64,000 nucleotides of DNA from Comamonas sp. JUb58 (GCF_004364775.1 NZ_SOAL01000021.1:1-64000), one strand, 5' to 3'; positions 1 through 9,672 are shown, numbered from the stretch's first letter. The notes: generated by a model from the sequence alone, not told the origin. Translations and numbers: made by a program.

Positions 1-195
1 GTGGGGTGGGATGGGTCTAACACGGTCGGTCTGCGCTAACAGCCGATAGCGGCTCTAGTCCCTCACCCCGACACCTGAAGCATACAAGCGGCTCTAAACC
101 TCGGAGTGATGGCTATTGGCACGGGACGACTACCACCACTCCAACTTCGTCCAAATACCAGCCAAATCCCGCTGCACCGCCCCGCAGCAGCTGGC

Positions 196-1242
196 ATGGA
201 CTACGATAGCGGCACTTTCAGCCACCATCCCCACCAGCCCGTGCAAGACAGCAACCGACCGTCCAAAATCCAAGATGTAGCCCGCGCTGCGGGCGTGTCT
301 GCGATGACGGTGTCGCGGGCGATCAACCACCCTGAGCGGCTCAACCCGGAGACCTTGCAGCGTGTGCGCGATGCCATCGCCAGCATGCGCTATGTGCCCA
401 ATGCGCTGGCCAGCGGGTTGCGGCTGTCGCGGGCGCGGCTGGTGGCGGCCTTGCTGCCGACCTTGGTGGGGCCCGTGTTCCAGGAGCTGATCCAGTCGCT
501 GGACCATGCGCTCAACCAGCACGGCTACCAGCTGATGTTTGGCCGCACCGGCTATGACGCCGCGCAGGAGGCTGACCTGATCCGCGCCATCATCCAGCGC
601 CGGCCTGATGGCATTGTGATGATCGGCATGGCGGCATCCGAAGAAGGCCGGGCGCTGTTGCAGGCCTCGCGCATTCCGGTGGTGGAGACCTGGGACCTGA
701 CCGATTCGGCCATCGACATGCTGGTGGGCTTTTCGCACAGCGCCATTGGCCAAGCGGTGGCGGCGCATTTCATTGGCAAAGGGCACCGGCAGCTGGGCAT
801 GGTCAGCGGTGACGATGCGCGTGCCCGGGTGCGTGTGGCGGCCTATGCACAAGCAGCGCAAGCGGCCGGCCTGCCCGAGGTAACCGTGGCCTATACCCCA
901 GCCCCCAGCACCTTGGGTGGCGGCCGGCGCGGGCTGGCCGAGATCCTGGCCCAGCGCCCCGAGGTGACTGCTGTTTTCTGCAGCTCGGACACCCTTGCCT
1001 TGGGCGCCTTGATTGAGGCGCAACACCAGGGCCTGCAGGTGCCGCAACAGTTGGCCGTTGTGGGTCTGGGCGACCAGGAGTTTGCCAAGGACACCGCTCC
1101 GCCCCTCACCACTGTGCGGCTGGATGGCACCCGCATTGGGCAACTTGCGGCCGACATGATTGTGGCCCGCACCCTGGACCAGCCCGTCGATGCGCAGCGT
1201 GTCGATATCGGCTTTTCCATCACCCAGCGCAGCAGCGGCTAA
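196..1242 (+). CDS. LacI-family transcriptional regulator (GntR-like)
   Basis: This 348-residue protein has the LacI/GalR layout. An N-terminal helix-turn-helix (about residues 22-75, containing IQDVARAAGVSAMTVSRAIN) is followed by a periplasmic-binding-type effector domain that starts at LVAALLPTLVGPVFQEL. I chose the ATG at 196, which leaves about 20 residues before the helix-turn-helix; an upstream in-frame start at 106 would add 30 residues that look like non-coding translation. The gene lies directly upstream of two LacI-type operators, a Bug receptor and glucarate dehydratase, all on the same strand. It therefore probably represses that sugar-acid cluster and is relieved by a sugar-acid effector. 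The family is certain; the effector is inferred from the neighbours. Confidence 0.93.
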   Translation: MDYDSGTFSHHPHQPVQDSNRPSKIQDVARAAGVSAMTVSRAINHPERLNPETLQRVRDAIASMRYVPNALASGLRLSRARLVAALLPTLVGPVFQELIQSLDHALNQHGYQLMFGRTGYDAAQEADLIRAIIQRRPDGIVMIGMAASEEGRALLQASRIPVVETWDLTDSAIDMLVGFSHSAIGQAVAAHFIGKGHRQLGMVSGDDARARVRVAAYAQAAQAAGLPEVTVAYTPAPSTLGGGRRGLAEILAQRPEVTAVFCSSDTLALGALIEAQHQGLQVPQQLAVVGLGDQEFAKDTAPPLTTVRLDGTRIGQLAADMIVARTLDQPVDAQRVDIGFSITQRSSG

Positions 1243-1313
1243 GCCGCCGCACCCGCAAAACTCCCTCTCCTGCCCACTTATAACATCGGGTAATTACTGA
1301 TTTCTCAGAAAAA

Positions 1314-1325
1314 GTTAACGTTAAC
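1314..1325. promoter_or_regulatory. LacI-family operator, copy 1
   Basis: GTTAACGTTAAC is a perfect 12-bp palindrome and matches the TTAACGTTAA core used by many LacI-family repressors. It lies between the LacI gene and the Bug receptor, about 90 bp before the receptor start, and is followed by AATACGA. Confidence 0.75.
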
Positions 1326-1343
1326 AATACGACAAATTCCAAT

Positions 1344-1355
1344 GTTAACGTTAAC
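1344..1355. promoter_or_regulatory. LacI-family operator, copy 2
   Basis: This is a second identical GTTAACGTTAAC palindrome, exactly 30 bp downstream of the first and followed by the similar TATACGA. The spacing is about three helical turns, so two repressor dimers would bind nearly the same face of the DNA. It lies 61 bp before the Bug receptor start. Confidence 0.75.
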
Positions 1356-1416
1356 TATACGAAGCGATCCATCGCTCAGCCAGATTTCAGCAACGCCTTA
1401 GAAGCAGGAGACAAAC

Positions 1417-2412
1417 ATGAGCACCACCCCAAAACAAGGATGGAAAAAGATAGCGGCCCTCGTCTGCGCCAGCGCTGCGGCCTTGGCCGCCAGCCCTAGC
1501 GCCTGGGCCTGGCCGGACAAGCCGATCACGATCATCGTGCCCTTCCCCGCAGGCGGCGCGACCGACACGGTGGCCCGCGCCATTGGCAACAACCTGGGTC
1601 AGCAGTGGGGCCAGACCGTGGTGGTGGAAAACAAGGCCGGAGCCACTGGCAGCATTGGCGCCGCCCAGGTGGCCCGCGCCCCGGCGGATGGCTACACCTT
1701 GCTGGTGTCGTCCCTCGCGCCGCTGGTGGTGGCACCCCATTTGATCAAGGGCCTGTCCTATGACCCGACCCGCGACTTTAGCTACATCACGGTGGCAGTA
1801 CAAACGGCCAATGTGCTGGTGGTCAACCCCAGTCTGGCGCCCAAGGTCAACAACGTGCAGGATGTCATCGCCATGCTCAAGGCCAAGCCCGATTCGGTCA
1901 GTTTTGCGACCTCGGGCGCGGGCTCGTCCGATCACCTGACCGCCGAACTGTTCTGGCAGAAAACGGGCACCAAGGGCCTGCATGTGCCCTACAAAGGCGG
2001 CGCACCAGCCACTGCCGATCTGCTCGGCAGCCAGGTCGCCATGTCCTTCCAGAACGTGAACAGCGTGTTTCCGCATATCAAGTCGGGCAAGCTCAAGGCC
2101 ATTGCGGTCACCGGCGACAAGCGCTCTGCCGTGCTGCCCGATGTGCCCACGATGGCCGAAGCCGGCATTGACGGCATGGACGTCTATGCCTGGCAAGCCT
2201 TTGCTGCCCCCAAGAACCTGCCGGCCGATGTCAAGGCCAAGCTCTATGACGGTATCGCCAAAGCCCTGCATGACCCCGCCGTCAGCAAGCAGTTCACCGA
2301 CATGGGCCTGGAAGTGGTCGGCAACAGCCCCGAGGTCTTTACCGAGTTTCAGCGCAAGGAGTTTGCGCGTTGGAAGCAGGTCATCACCACGGGCAACATC
2401 ACCGCACAATAA
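1417..2412 (+). CDS. Bug/TctC-family solute-binding protein
   Basis: This 331-residue periplasmic receptor belongs to the Bug (TctC) family of tripartite tricarboxylate transporter proteins, which bind carboxylates. The N-terminus is basic and then hydrophobic, ending near ASPSAWA, a clear Sec signal peptide. Family hallmarks are visible: [22 protein letters not shown] just after the signal, [14 protein letters not shown], and APADGYTLL. An AGGAG ribosome-binding site precedes the ATG. It sits between twin LacI operators and gudD, so glucarate, galactarate or a similar sugar acid is the likely ligand. No membrane subunits (TctA/TctB) lie nearby, which is common for the many orphan Bug proteins of this bacterial family. 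Confidence 0.92.
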   Translation: MSTTPKQGWKKIAALVCASAAALAASPSAWAWPDKPITIIVPFPAGGATDTVARAIGNNLGQQWGQTVVVENKAGATGSIGAAQVARAPADGYTLLVSSLAPLVVAPHLIKGLSYDPTRDFSYITVAVQTANVLVVNPSLAPKVNNVQDVIAMLKAKPDSVSFATSGAGSSDHLTAELFWQKTGTKGLHVPYKGGAPATADLLGSQVAMSFQNVNSVFPHIKSGKLKAIAVTGDKRSAVLPDVPTMAEAGIDGMDVYAWQAFAAPKNLPADVKAKLYDGIAKALHDPAVSKQFTDMGLEVVGNSPEVFTEFQRKEFARWKQVITTGNITAQ

Positions 2413-2485
2413 ACAGAAAACTAACCCCGCAGCGGGCCAGCCAAGGCGCCCGCTGCACACCCCCAACATTCAACCTTTGCCCACC

Positions 2486-3838
2486 ATGCAAGCCACCCCC
2501 AGCACCTCCCCCAGTTCCACCCCCCGCATCACCGGCTACCGCGTGGTGCCCGTGGCCGGGCATGACAGCATGCTGCTCAATCTGAGCGGCGCCCACGCGC
2601 CGTTCTTCACCCGCAACCTGCTGATCCTGACCGACAGCGAAGGCCGCACGGGCGTGGGCGAGGTGCCCGGTGGCGAGAGCATTCGCAACACCCTCGAAGA
2701 TGCGCGCGCGCTGATCCTGGGCCAGCCGGTGGGCAACTACAACGCCGTGCTCAACGCGATGCGCAGCAACTTTGCCGGCCGCGACAGCGCCGGCCGTGGC
2801 CTGCAGACCTTTGACCTGCGCACCACCATCCATGCGGTGACCGCTGCCGAATCGGCCCTGCTGGATTTGCTGGGCCAGCACCTGGGCGTGCCGGTGGCGG
2901 CACTGTTGGGCGAAGGGGTGCAGCGCACCTCGGTGCAGATGCTGGGCTACCTCTTCTACGTGGGCGACCGCGCATTGACCGACCTGCCCTACCAGAGCTT
3001 TCCCGACGAGGCCGATGACTGGAAGCGCCTGCGCCATGAAAAAGCCATGGACCCGCAGGCCATCGTGCGCATGGCCGAAGCCGCCTATGCGCGCTATGGC
3101 TTTGAAGACTTCAAGCTCAAGGGCGGCGTGCTGCGCGGTGAGGACGAGGTCGAAGCCATCCGCGCGCTGCACGAGCGCTTTCCCAAGGCCCGCATCACCC
3201 TGGACCCCAATGGCGGCTGGTTGCTCAAGGATGCGGTGCGCATCACCCGCGATCTGCACGGCATCCTGGCCTATGCCGAAGACCCCTGCGGTGCCGAAGA
3301 AGGCTTCTCCGGCCGGGAGGTGATGGCCGAGTTCCGCCGTGCGACCGGTCTGCCAACGGCCACCAACATGGTCGCCACCGACTGGCGCCAGATGGCGCAT
3401 TCGCTGTCGCTGCAATCGGTCGATATTCCGCTTGCCGACCCGCACTTCTGGACCTTGTCTGGCTCGGTCCGCGTGGCCCAGCTCTGCCAGGCCTTTGGCC
3501 TGACCTGGGGCTCGCATTCGAACAACCATTTCGATGTCTCGCTGGCCATGTTCACCCATGTGGGCGCCGCCGCGCCCGGCAAGGTCACCGCCATCGATAC
3601 GCACTGGATCTGGCAGGACGGCCAGGGCCTCACCAGAAACCCGCTGCAGATCAAGGGCGGCTACATCGAGCTGCCGCAAAAGGGCGGCCTGGGCATTGAG
3701 CTGGACATGGATGCCGTCGAACGCGCCCACCAGCTCTACCTGCAACACGGCCTGGGCGCCCGCGATGATGCGATCGCCATGCAGTACCTGGTGCCCAACT
3801 GGCGCTTTGACAACAAGCGCCCTTGCATGGTGCGCTAA
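2486..3838 (+). CDS. gudD: glucarate dehydratase
   Basis: This 450-residue enolase-superfamily enzyme dehydrates D-glucarate (and often L-idarate) to 5-keto-4-deoxyglucarate in the cytoplasm. Its length is close to the usual roughly 446. The mandelate-racemase-type active site can be read: the KxK pair K210 and K212 in FEDFKLKGG, metal-ligand regions LDPNGGW (D240) and AYAEDPCG (E265), and the general-base segment [10 protein letters not shown] near residues 341-350. I chose the ATG at 2486 because the open frame upstream overlaps the Bug gene out of frame and has no family similarity. It follows the Bug gene by 73 bp and is probably cotranscribed with it. The next pathway enzyme, keto-deoxyglucarate dehydratase, is not in the window. 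Confidence 0.93.
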   Translation: MQATPSTSPSSTPRITGYRVVPVAGHDSMLLNLSGAHAPFFTRNLLILTDSEGRTGVGEVPGGESIRNTLEDARALILGQPVGNYNAVLNAMRSNFAGRDSAGRGLQTFDLRTTIHAVTAAESALLDLLGQHLGVPVAALLGEGVQRTSVQMLGYLFYVGDRALTDLPYQSFPDEADDWKRLRHEKAMDPQAIVRMAEAAYARYGFEDFKLKGGVLRGEDEVEAIRALHERFPKARITLDPNGGWLLKDAVRITRDLHGILAYAEDPCGAEEGFSGREVMAEFRRATGLPTATNMVATDWRQMAHSLSLQSVDIPLADPHFWTLSGSVRVAQLCQAFGLTWGSHSNNHFDVSLAMFTHVGAAAPGKVTAIDTHWIWQDGQGLTRNPLQIKGGYIELPQKGGLGIELDMDAVERAHQLYLQHGLGARDDAIAMQYLVPNWRFDNKRPCMVR

Positions 3839-3848
3839 GCCAAAACAA

Positions 3849-3887
3849 AGCCGCCTTCAGCACCACTAGGAAACGCTGAAGGCGGCT
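3849..3887. terminator. hairpin terminator between convergent genes
   Basis: AGCCGCCTTCAGC pairs perfectly with GCTGAAGGCGGCT across a 13-nt loop. It sits between the convergent ends of gudD and the esterase gene, with A-rich sequence on both sides, so it can serve both strands. Confidence 0.8.
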
Positions 3888-3905
3888 AAAAATGGGAGCT
3901 TCTGG

Positions 3906-4838
3906 CTAACGCAGCGTAAACGCAAAGCGCATCGTGTCATTGGCCGCCTGCGCCGGCACGCTGGCATGCACCTCATTGGGGTAGCGCTGCAGCCGCACGC
4001 GCAGGCCCCAGCCTGACAGGGCTTCCAGGCGCTCGGCCAGCATGCGGGCCGATTCGGGATCGCCATCGGCATCGCGGTCGCCCACGACCACCATCAGGCG
4101 GCTGGTGGCACCCAGCTTGCCGGCCTGCACCTTGTCGCGGAACACGCGCTCCTCGTCCAGAATGCTCTGGCCGTTCCACTCCATCGAGGGGCTGGCCGCC
4201 ACAATCGCCTCAAAGGCCTGGGGACGCTCGTACAGCGCATAGAGCGCAAACAGCCCGCCAAAGGAATGGCCGAACAGCGACTGGCGCTCCAGGTTGACGG
4301 GGTAGCGCTGGGCGATTTCGTTGCGCAGCTTGCCGGTCAGAAAGTCCAGAAACGGCGCGCGTGCGCCGCTCTTGTACTTGGCAAAAGGGCGCACCTCGGG
4401 CGACAGCGGCTCGCGCAGCTGCGCCGTGTAGTCGGCCATGCGGCGCACATCCCAGGCCTTGTCGCCCGGGTAGCCCACGCCCACGATGATGGCCTTGCCC
4501 ACGGGCAGGTAGTCCTGCACCCAGCGCGCCTGCGCGAAGGAGCCAAAGTAGGCATTGCCATCGAGCACATAAAGCACTGGGTAGCCGCCCTTGGGTGGCT
4601 CGCCCTTGTCGGGCGCGGAGACAAAGATGCGGTAGACCTCGCCGTTGTCCGATGGCATGTCCCAGACCTGGGTGGCGGGCATCACATAGGGGCTGGCCGG
4701 GGTGGCTGCAGTGCTGGGCGTGGCTGCATCGGCTGCAGTGCCCTGCTGGGCGGTTTGCGCCCAGGCTTGCGGCGCCGTGGCCAGCAAGCCGGCCAGCAGC
4801 GCCGCGCAGGCGCTTGGGTAGAGGGTGGACAAGCGCAT
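3906..4838 (-). CDS. periplasmic alpha/beta-hydrolase esterase, IroE-like
   Basis: This 310-residue protein begins with a signal peptide (start at 4838, MRLSTLYPSACAALLAGLL, ending near APQAWA). It continues as a putative esterase of the IroE/enterochelin-hydrolase type. The nucleophile elbow GHSFGG is present, with VVVGDRDADGD (candidate acid) and NEVHASVP (candidate histidine) later on. Only seven bases separate it from the TonB-receptor gene upstream, so the two are almost certainly cotranscribed. Family knowledge suggests it hydrolyses a trilactone or other ester siderophore after import into the periplasm; the actual siderophore is not known. An upstream in-frame start would overlap the receptor and add 25 unlikely residues. 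Confidence 0.85.
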   Translation of the reverse strand: MRLSTLYPSACAALLAGLLATAPQAWAQTAQQGTAADAATPSTAATPASPYVMPATQVWDMPSDNGEVYRIFVSAPDKGEPPKGGYPVLYVLDGNAYFGSFAQARWVQDYLPVGKAIIVGVGYPGDKAWDVRRMADYTAQLREPLSPEVRPFAKYKSGARAPFLDFLTGKLRNEIAQRYPVNLERQSLFGHSFGGLFALYALYERPQAFEAIVAASPSMEWNGQSILDEERVFRDKVQAGKLGATSRLMVVVGDRDADGDPESARMLAERLEALSGWGLRVRLQRYPNEVHASVPAQAANDTMRFAFTLR

Positions 4839-4845
4839 GGGTGGC

Positions 4846-7338
4846 TTAGAAATCATGGCGCAGGTTAGCACTGAACTTGCGCGGCTCGCCAAACGGCGCG
4901 TACTCGCGGCCATACAGGTGGCGGTAGCTGCGGTCCGTGAGGTTGCTGACGACCAGGTTCAGCTGGGTCTTGGGGGTGATGCGGTACTTGGCGTTCAGGC
5001 CCACCAGCACCAGCGCGCCTTGCTCGATGGTCCAGGCATTGGCGCCCGAGCCGCCGTTTTTATAGGCCTTGCTGGTGGCAGATACATTGCCGCCCAGCGA
5101 CCACTGGGTGCCCGGCAGCTGGTAGTTAGCGGCCACGCGCATGCTGTGGCGAGGCTGCTCGGTGCGGAAGCGCTGGTCCTTTTGCGGGCCGGCCACATAC
5201 TCGGCACTGGTATAGGTATAGCCCGCTGCCAGGTTCAGCTCGCGGCTCACCTGGCCGTTCACGCCCAGGTCAATACCCTGGCTGACGACCTTGCCCGCTG
5301 CGGTATAGCAGGCACCACCGCAGGCATTGCTGGGGTTGTTGGGCACCGAGGAATCAAGCACGGCCAGGTTGGACTGCGCCAGGCGGAACAGCGCGGCCGA
5401 CACATTGAGGCGCTTGTTCAGCAGCTCGCCCTTGATACCCACTTCGTAGTTGGCACCCACCACCGGATCGAGCACATTGCCATCCTGGCTGCGGTTGGTC
5501 TGCGGGTTGAAGATGTCCGAGTAGCTGAAGTAGGCCGAGTACTGGGAATTGATGTCATAGACCAGCCCGGCATAGGGCGTGACTACGCCCTTTTCTTTGG
5601 GCGCAACAACGCCGGTCAAGGTGTTCTTGCGCTCGTAGTTGCTGATGCGGGTGCCGGTGATCAGCTTGAGCGAGTCGGTCAGGCTCCAGCGCGCGACGCC
5701 ATAGGCGCCCATATTGCTGGTCTTGGTCTTGCTGGTCGATGCGCGCAGGCCATCGGGGACGGGGCCCAGGCCTTCGGGGTCAAAGGTGTAGACATTGATC
5801 GGCGTGGTGGACGAGTAGCCGGTGCCGGCGTTCTCATCGCGGTAGCTGGTGCCGTTGATGCCCAGGGTCAGCTCATGGCGGCGGCCCAGAAAATCAAAGG
5901 GGCCGGTGGCATAGACATCGACCACATTGGCGTGCATCACCGAGGTGTAGTTGCGCTGGCGGCTGCCGATGAAGAGGCCATCACCAGTAACAGGGTTCAG
6001 GCTGCCCGAGAGGCTGCTGAAGTTCTCGATGTCGTTGTTGGTCTTCTGCCAGGCGTAGTTGGCCTTCAGGCTCCAGGCGCCGGCCAGCTGCTGGCTCAGG
6101 CCCACGGTGTAGATGTTGTAGTCGCGCACCGAGCGGTGGTCGGCATCGCCCCAGAAGGACGAGCGCGACAGGCCGGCATCGCTGCCATCGGCCGCCAGCG
6201 GCACCCCAAAATGGCCGCGGCTGGTGTCCTTTTGCAGCTGCACGCTGGCGCTCAAGGTGGTCGTGGGGCCCAGGTCGGCCTCGACAATGCCGTAGCCCGC
6301 ATAACGGTCGCGATAGACATAGTCGGTAAAGGACTCGCTGTTATCCGACACGGCCACCAGGCGGCCCCGGATCACGCCCGAGTCGATCAGCGGGCCGGAC
6401 ACATCGCCGACCAGGCGCCGCTCTTTCCAGGAACCCAGCTGTACTTCGCCCTGCGCCTGGAAGGTGTCGGTCGGGCGCTTGAGCACCATGTTGACCGTGC
6501 CGCCCGGGCTGCCTGCGCCCGCCAGCAAACCGGCCGCGCCTTGCAGTACCTCGACCCGGTCGACAAAGGCGCTGTCAAACTTGGGCGAGCGGTTGCCGCT
6601 GTCGATGCCCGAAGGCGTGGCCATGCCATCGACCTGGGCCTGCATGCTGAAGCCCCGGCTGTAGTAGTTGCTGCCAATGCTGCCGCCGTCGACCGCAAAC
6701 ACGCCGCTCACTGCGCGCAGCGCGTCATCGACCGAGGTCATGCCGGCATCGTCCATCTGCTCGCGGGTAATCACCGTCAAGGTCTGCGGGGTTTCGCGCT
6801 GGCTCAGGTTCAGTTTGGAACTGGTGCTGGACTGGGTTGCCGCATAGCTGCCCGTGCCTTCGGTGGTGCCGCTGCGGTGGGCCGCCGCCGTCACGGTGAC
6901 CGTGTTCAGGGTCATGTCCGATGCCGCCGTGCTGGCCGCTGCCGCAGGGTTGGCCGCTGGCAGCTTGCGCAGCACATAGGTGGCCCCGCCTTGCTTGACC
7001 ACCTCAAAGCCACTACCGCGCAGCAGCTGGGCAAAGCCCTCCGCCTCGCCATAGCTGCCTTGCAGGCCGCTGCTGCGCAGTCCCGCCAGGGTGGACTGCT
7101 CAAACACCAGCTGCACCCCAGCGGTGGCCGCGTACTGCGCCAGCACATCGGACAGCGGGCCCGCTGCAATCGCATAGCTCTTGGCGCCGGCTGCCGGCTC
7201 GGCCGCCATGGCAAACGGCGCTGCCAGCGCCAGGCCTGCGGCACTGCCCCCGACGAGGGTGGCGCGGATGGCGCCATGCAGCAAAGCCAGCGCAAAGCGT
7301 TCACGGTGCCGGCTGCGGCGTTGGGAAGAGAGAGTCAT
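4846..7338 (-). CDS. TonB-dependent siderophore receptor with STN domain (FecA/FpvA-like)
   Basis: This 830-residue outer-membrane receptor starts at 7338 behind an AGGAC ribosome-binding site. It has a long basic signal peptide, then an STN (secretin/TonB N-terminal) domain (SYAIAAGPLSDVLAQYAATA; GVQLVFEQSTLAGLRSSGLQG), a plug (QRETPQTLTVITREQMDDAG) and a barrel ending in FSANLRHDF. STN domains in this family contact a FecR-type anti-sigma factor and signal ligand binding to a FecI sigma factor. No fecIR pair lies next to it; the only one in the window is at 45.2-46.6 kb. It forms an operon with the downstream esterase. The family is certain and the ligand unknown. Confidence 0.93.
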   Translation of the reverse strand: MTLSSQRRSRHRERFALALLHGAIRATLVGGSAAGLALAAPFAMAAEPAAGAKSYAIAAGPLSDVLAQYAATAGVQLVFEQSTLAGLRSSGLQGSYGEAEGFAQLLRGSGFEVVKQGGATYVLRKLPAANPAAAASTAASDMTLNTVTVTAAAHRSGTTEGTGSYAATQSSTSSKLNLSQRETPQTLTVITREQMDDAGMTSVDDALRAVSGVFAVDGGSIGSNYYSRGFSMQAQVDGMATPSGIDSGNRSPKFDSAFVDRVEVLQGAAGLLAGAGSPGGTVNMVLKRPTDTFQAQGEVQLGSWKERRLVGDVSGPLIDSGVIRGRLVAVSDNSESFTDYVYRDRYAGYGIVEADLGPTTTLSASVQLQKDTSRGHFGVPLAADGSDAGLSRSSFWGDADHRSVRDYNIYTVGLSQQLAGAWSLKANYAWQKTNNDIENFSSLSGSLNPVTGDGLFIGSRQRNYTSVMHANVVDVYATGPFDFLGRRHELTLGINGTSYRDENAGTGYSSTTPINVYTFDPEGLGPVPDGLRASTSKTKTSNMGAYGVARWSLTDSLKLITGTRISNYERKNTLTGVVAPKEKGVVTPYAGLVYDINSQYSAYFSYSDIFNPQTNRSQDGNVLDPVVGANYEVGIKGELLNKRLNVSAALFRLAQSNLAVLDSSVPNNPSNACGGACYTAAGKVVSQGIDLGVNGQVSRELNLAAGYTYTSAEYVAGPQKDQRFRTEQPRHSMRVAANYQLPGTQWSLGGNVSATSKAYKNGGSGANAWTIEQGALVLVGLNAKYRITPKTQLNLVVSNLTDRSYRHLYGREYAPFGEPRKFSANLRHDF

Positions 7339-7603
7339 GGTTCGTCGTCCTGGTGATCTGGAAAAAAAAGCGGCACTGCGTAGCGCCATTGCCCTGTACA
7401 CCGAACGAGATCCAAAAAGTGATCACCTGGATTGAAAAATAGTTGAAAAAAGTTTGCGCACCCGTTTGCCGCTCTCTGGCTGCCCCCACAACGCCACGGC
7501 GATGCATAGCATCCCGCAAACAAAAAACAATTATTGATAGTCACATTAGGAACTTTGATGAACGCCAGGCCCCCAAGCCAGACCTTTGTTCAGAAAGTCC
7601 TGC

Positions 7604-8101
7604 ATGTCCCGCTATTCAGCGCTGCTGTCGTCGCCAGGCGGCGGCTTCTTTACGCCCCTGGCCCTTATCCGCATTGCCTTTGGTCTGTTCTTCTTTGCCT
7701 CCGGCTTCAACAAGGTATTTGTGCCGGCGAACCAGGCCATCATGCTGGAGACCATCACCGAGGCGGGCATTCCGTTCCCGCATTTCATGGCCGTGTTCGT
7801 GGCCGCCTGTGAAACGGTCTTCGGCCTTTTGCTCGCCATCGGCCTGCTGACCCGGCTCAGCGCCTTGGTGCTCCTGTGCATCAGCACCGTCGCCCTCTTC
7901 ACCGTGGGCTTGCACCATATTCCCCCCAACCTCAACCTGCTGACCTGGTACAGCTGGCTGCTGTACCTGCCCGAGAGCGGCTATATCTTGATGGCCATGC
8001 TGCTCATCGTTCAAGGCTGTGGGCCTTGGGGGTTGGACCGCTGGATCCATCAACGACTCCACGAAGGTGACAGGCCCCGCCAAGGCGTCAGCCAAGCGTA
8101 A
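7604..8101 (+). CDS. DoxX-family membrane protein
   Basis: This 165-residue membrane protein has four predicted transmembrane segments and DoxX-family features: PLALIRIAFGLFFFASGFNKVF early on, a long ETVFGLLLAIGLLTRLSALVL segment, and a tail of charged residues. DoxX-like proteins are inner-membrane proteins often linked to redox or quinone functions, but their exact role is poorly defined. I took the ATG at 7604; a TTG six codons upstream is possible. It is divergent from the TonB receptor, with a 265-bp intergenic region between them that contains no convincing Fur box. Confidence 0.8.
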   Translation: MSRYSALLSSPGGGFFTPLALIRIAFGLFFFASGFNKVFVPANQAIMLETITEAGIPFPHFMAVFVAACETVFGLLLAIGLLTRLSALVLLCISTVALFTVGLHHIPPNLNLLTWYSWLLYLPESGYILMAMLLIVQGCGPWGLDRWIHQRLHEGDRPRQGVSQA

Positions 8102-8232
8102 GATCACAAAGATACATTTTGTAATACAAGGCACCTGATGGTCTGTGCGTGGCGTTTAAAGAAGCGCTGCACCGCCGTCAGCCAGCCGCACAAAGACAGG
8201 CATCCATCAGCAAACCAGGACAGGGGGACACC

Positions 8233-9162
8233 ATGGCAAGACGCAAGAAAAGCAGCGGGTTCGAAGACATGCTGGATCTGCTGGCGCTGCTCCCCTGGTG
8301 GATCTGCGTGGCACTGGCTGGGGCCAGCTACGTGTTCCTGCACCGTCTGGCGGTAGTGCCGCCAACGGCAGACCTGGTGGGCCGCCCCGGCGATATGATG
8401 GCAGCCGTGATTCAGAAGGGCTTCATCTTTGGACTGGCTTCCATCGGCCAATACCTGCTGCCCTTGATGTGTTTGATAGCCGCCGCTATGTCGGCCTGGC
8501 GCAGAAAGCAGCGCAAGGCCCTGGTCAGCACGGTGGCACAGGCACAAGACGCCGCAGCGCTTGACGGCATCAGCTGGCGCGAGTTTGAGCTGCTGGTGGG
8601 CGAGGCCTACCGGCTGCAGGGCTTTCGCATCATCGAGCTGGGCGGCAACGGGCCCGATGGCGGCGTGGACCTGGTGCTGCTCAAGGGCAGCGAGAAATTC
8701 CTCGTGCAGTGCAAGCAGTGGAAGGCCCAGCGCGTGGGCGTTGCCACCGTGCGCGAACTCTATGGCGTCATGGCCGCCAGGGGCGCAACAGGCGGCTTTG
8801 TGGTGACCTCTGGCCGGTTCAGCAACGATGCCCAGGAATTTGCACGGGGTCGCAATATCACCCTGGTCGATGGCCACCAGCTGTTTGCGATGGTGCAGCG
8901 CGCGCGGCAATCGCTAGTAAATGGGCCCAAGGTTACGCAAGCCAGCAGTACCCCGGCTGCAGCGCCAGCGCGCACCACTGTTGCGACTACCTCGGCCACC
9001 GCTCCTGTCGCAACCAGCCCTGCCCCGGCCCAACCCGCCTGCCCGCGCTGCAGCGCCGCAATGGAGCTGCGCACCGCACGCCAAGGTGCCAATGCCGGCA
9101 AGTCCTTCTGGGGCTGCTCGACCTTCCCGGGTTGCCGGGGCACGCTTGCGGCGGCGGTGTGA
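8233..9162 (+). CDS. membrane-anchored Mrr-like restriction endonuclease-fold protein with C-terminal zinc ribbon
   Basis: This 309-residue protein has three parts. Two N-terminal transmembrane segments (about residues 22-43 and 62-88) come first. A restriction-endonuclease-like domain of the Mrr type follows (about 112-222), with the catalytic pattern readable as D146 in GPDGGVD and Q159-x-K161 in LVQCKQWK. After an Ala/Thr/Pro-rich linker comes a topoisomerase-type zinc ribbon with C270, C273, C295 and C301. The ATG at 8233 has GGGGG just upstream. Mrr-type domains cut DNA, often modified DNA, but the membrane-anchored versions have no settled function. The gene stands alone, without a methylase partner. 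Confidence 0.85.
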   Translation: MARRKKSSGFEDMLDLLALLPWWICVALAGASYVFLHRLAVVPPTADLVGRPGDMMAAVIQKGFIFGLASIGQYLLPLMCLIAAAMSAWRRKQRKALVSTVAQAQDAAALDGISWREFELLVGEAYRLQGFRIIELGGNGPDGGVDLVLLKGSEKFLVQCKQWKAQRVGVATVRELYGVMAARGATGGFVVTSGRFSNDAQEFARGRNITLVDGHQLFAMVQRARQSLVNGPKVTQASSTPAAAPARTTVATTSATAPVATSPAPAQPACPRCSAAMELRTARQGANAGKSFWGCSTFPGCRGTLAAAV

Positions 9163-9183
9163 TGGATGGCTGAGGATCTGCCG

Positions 9184-9672
9184 ATGCGCTTGCCCTCCAC
9201 CCCTCGCCATGCAAGCCGCGGTCAATCCGCGCGTTCGCTGCTGCTGCTGGCCCTGGTCTGCTGCGCCGCACCGGCCTTTGCGCAAAAGCCGGTCTACCGC
9301 TGCGAGACCGCCGGGCGCGTGAGCTACTCCGATGCGCCCTGTGTAGGTGCCAAGGAAATCGACGCCACTCCTACCCAGGGCATGGACAAGATGACAGGCA
9401 AGAGCCGCAAGGGCAAAGATGTGCGGCGCGACGAGTACAACACCGCCCTGGCAGAAGCCATCCAGCCCCTGACAGGGATGAACGCCGATGAGTACCGGGT
9501 GCACCAGCGCCGCTTCAAGCACAGCCCGGCTGACAAGCTGGAGTGCGCAAGGCTGGACAACCGCCTGCCCGGGCTCAAAACAGCTGTGCAAGCAGCAGCA
9601 GCCAACGACCTGGCCCAGGCGGAGGTCGATCTGTACCAGGCGCGCAAGCGCTTCAATGATCTGAACTGCTAG
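9184..9672 (+). CDS. exported DUF4124-like protein
   Basis: This 162-residue protein has a signal peptide (LLLLALVCCAAPAFA) followed by VYRCETAGRVSYSDAPC, the short motif typical of DUF4124-type periplasmic proteins in beta- and gammaproteobacteria. The remainder is a charged, helical region with LECARLDNRLPGLKTA. The start at 9184 has GAGGA seven bases upstream. It begins 22 bp after the nuclease gene ends, so the two may be cotranscribed. The function is unknown. Confidence 0.75.
   Translation: MRLPSTPRHASRGQSARSLLLLALVCCAAPAFAQKPVYRCETAGRVSYSDAPCVGAKEIDATPTQGMDKMTGKSRKGKDVRRDEYNTALAEAIQPLTGMNADEYRVHQRRFKHSPADKLECARLDNRLPGLKTAVQAAAANDLAQAEVDLYQARKRFNDLNC

Noticed and set aside
1-195. Possible gene or regulatory element at the left edge
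   Set aside because: The GC-rich sequence with two GCGGCTCTA repeats is not enough to name a feature. The extended LacI start at 106 is not supported.
4825-7356. A plus-strand open frame of 843 codons opposite the STN receptor gene
   Set aside because: It is antisense to a receptor with clear family motifs and shows only repetitive Gly/Ala/His composition.
7339-7603. A Fur box between the STN receptor and the DoxX gene
   Set aside because: Only weak AT-rich matches (CAATTATTGATAG) are present and they do not form a convincing Fur palindrome.
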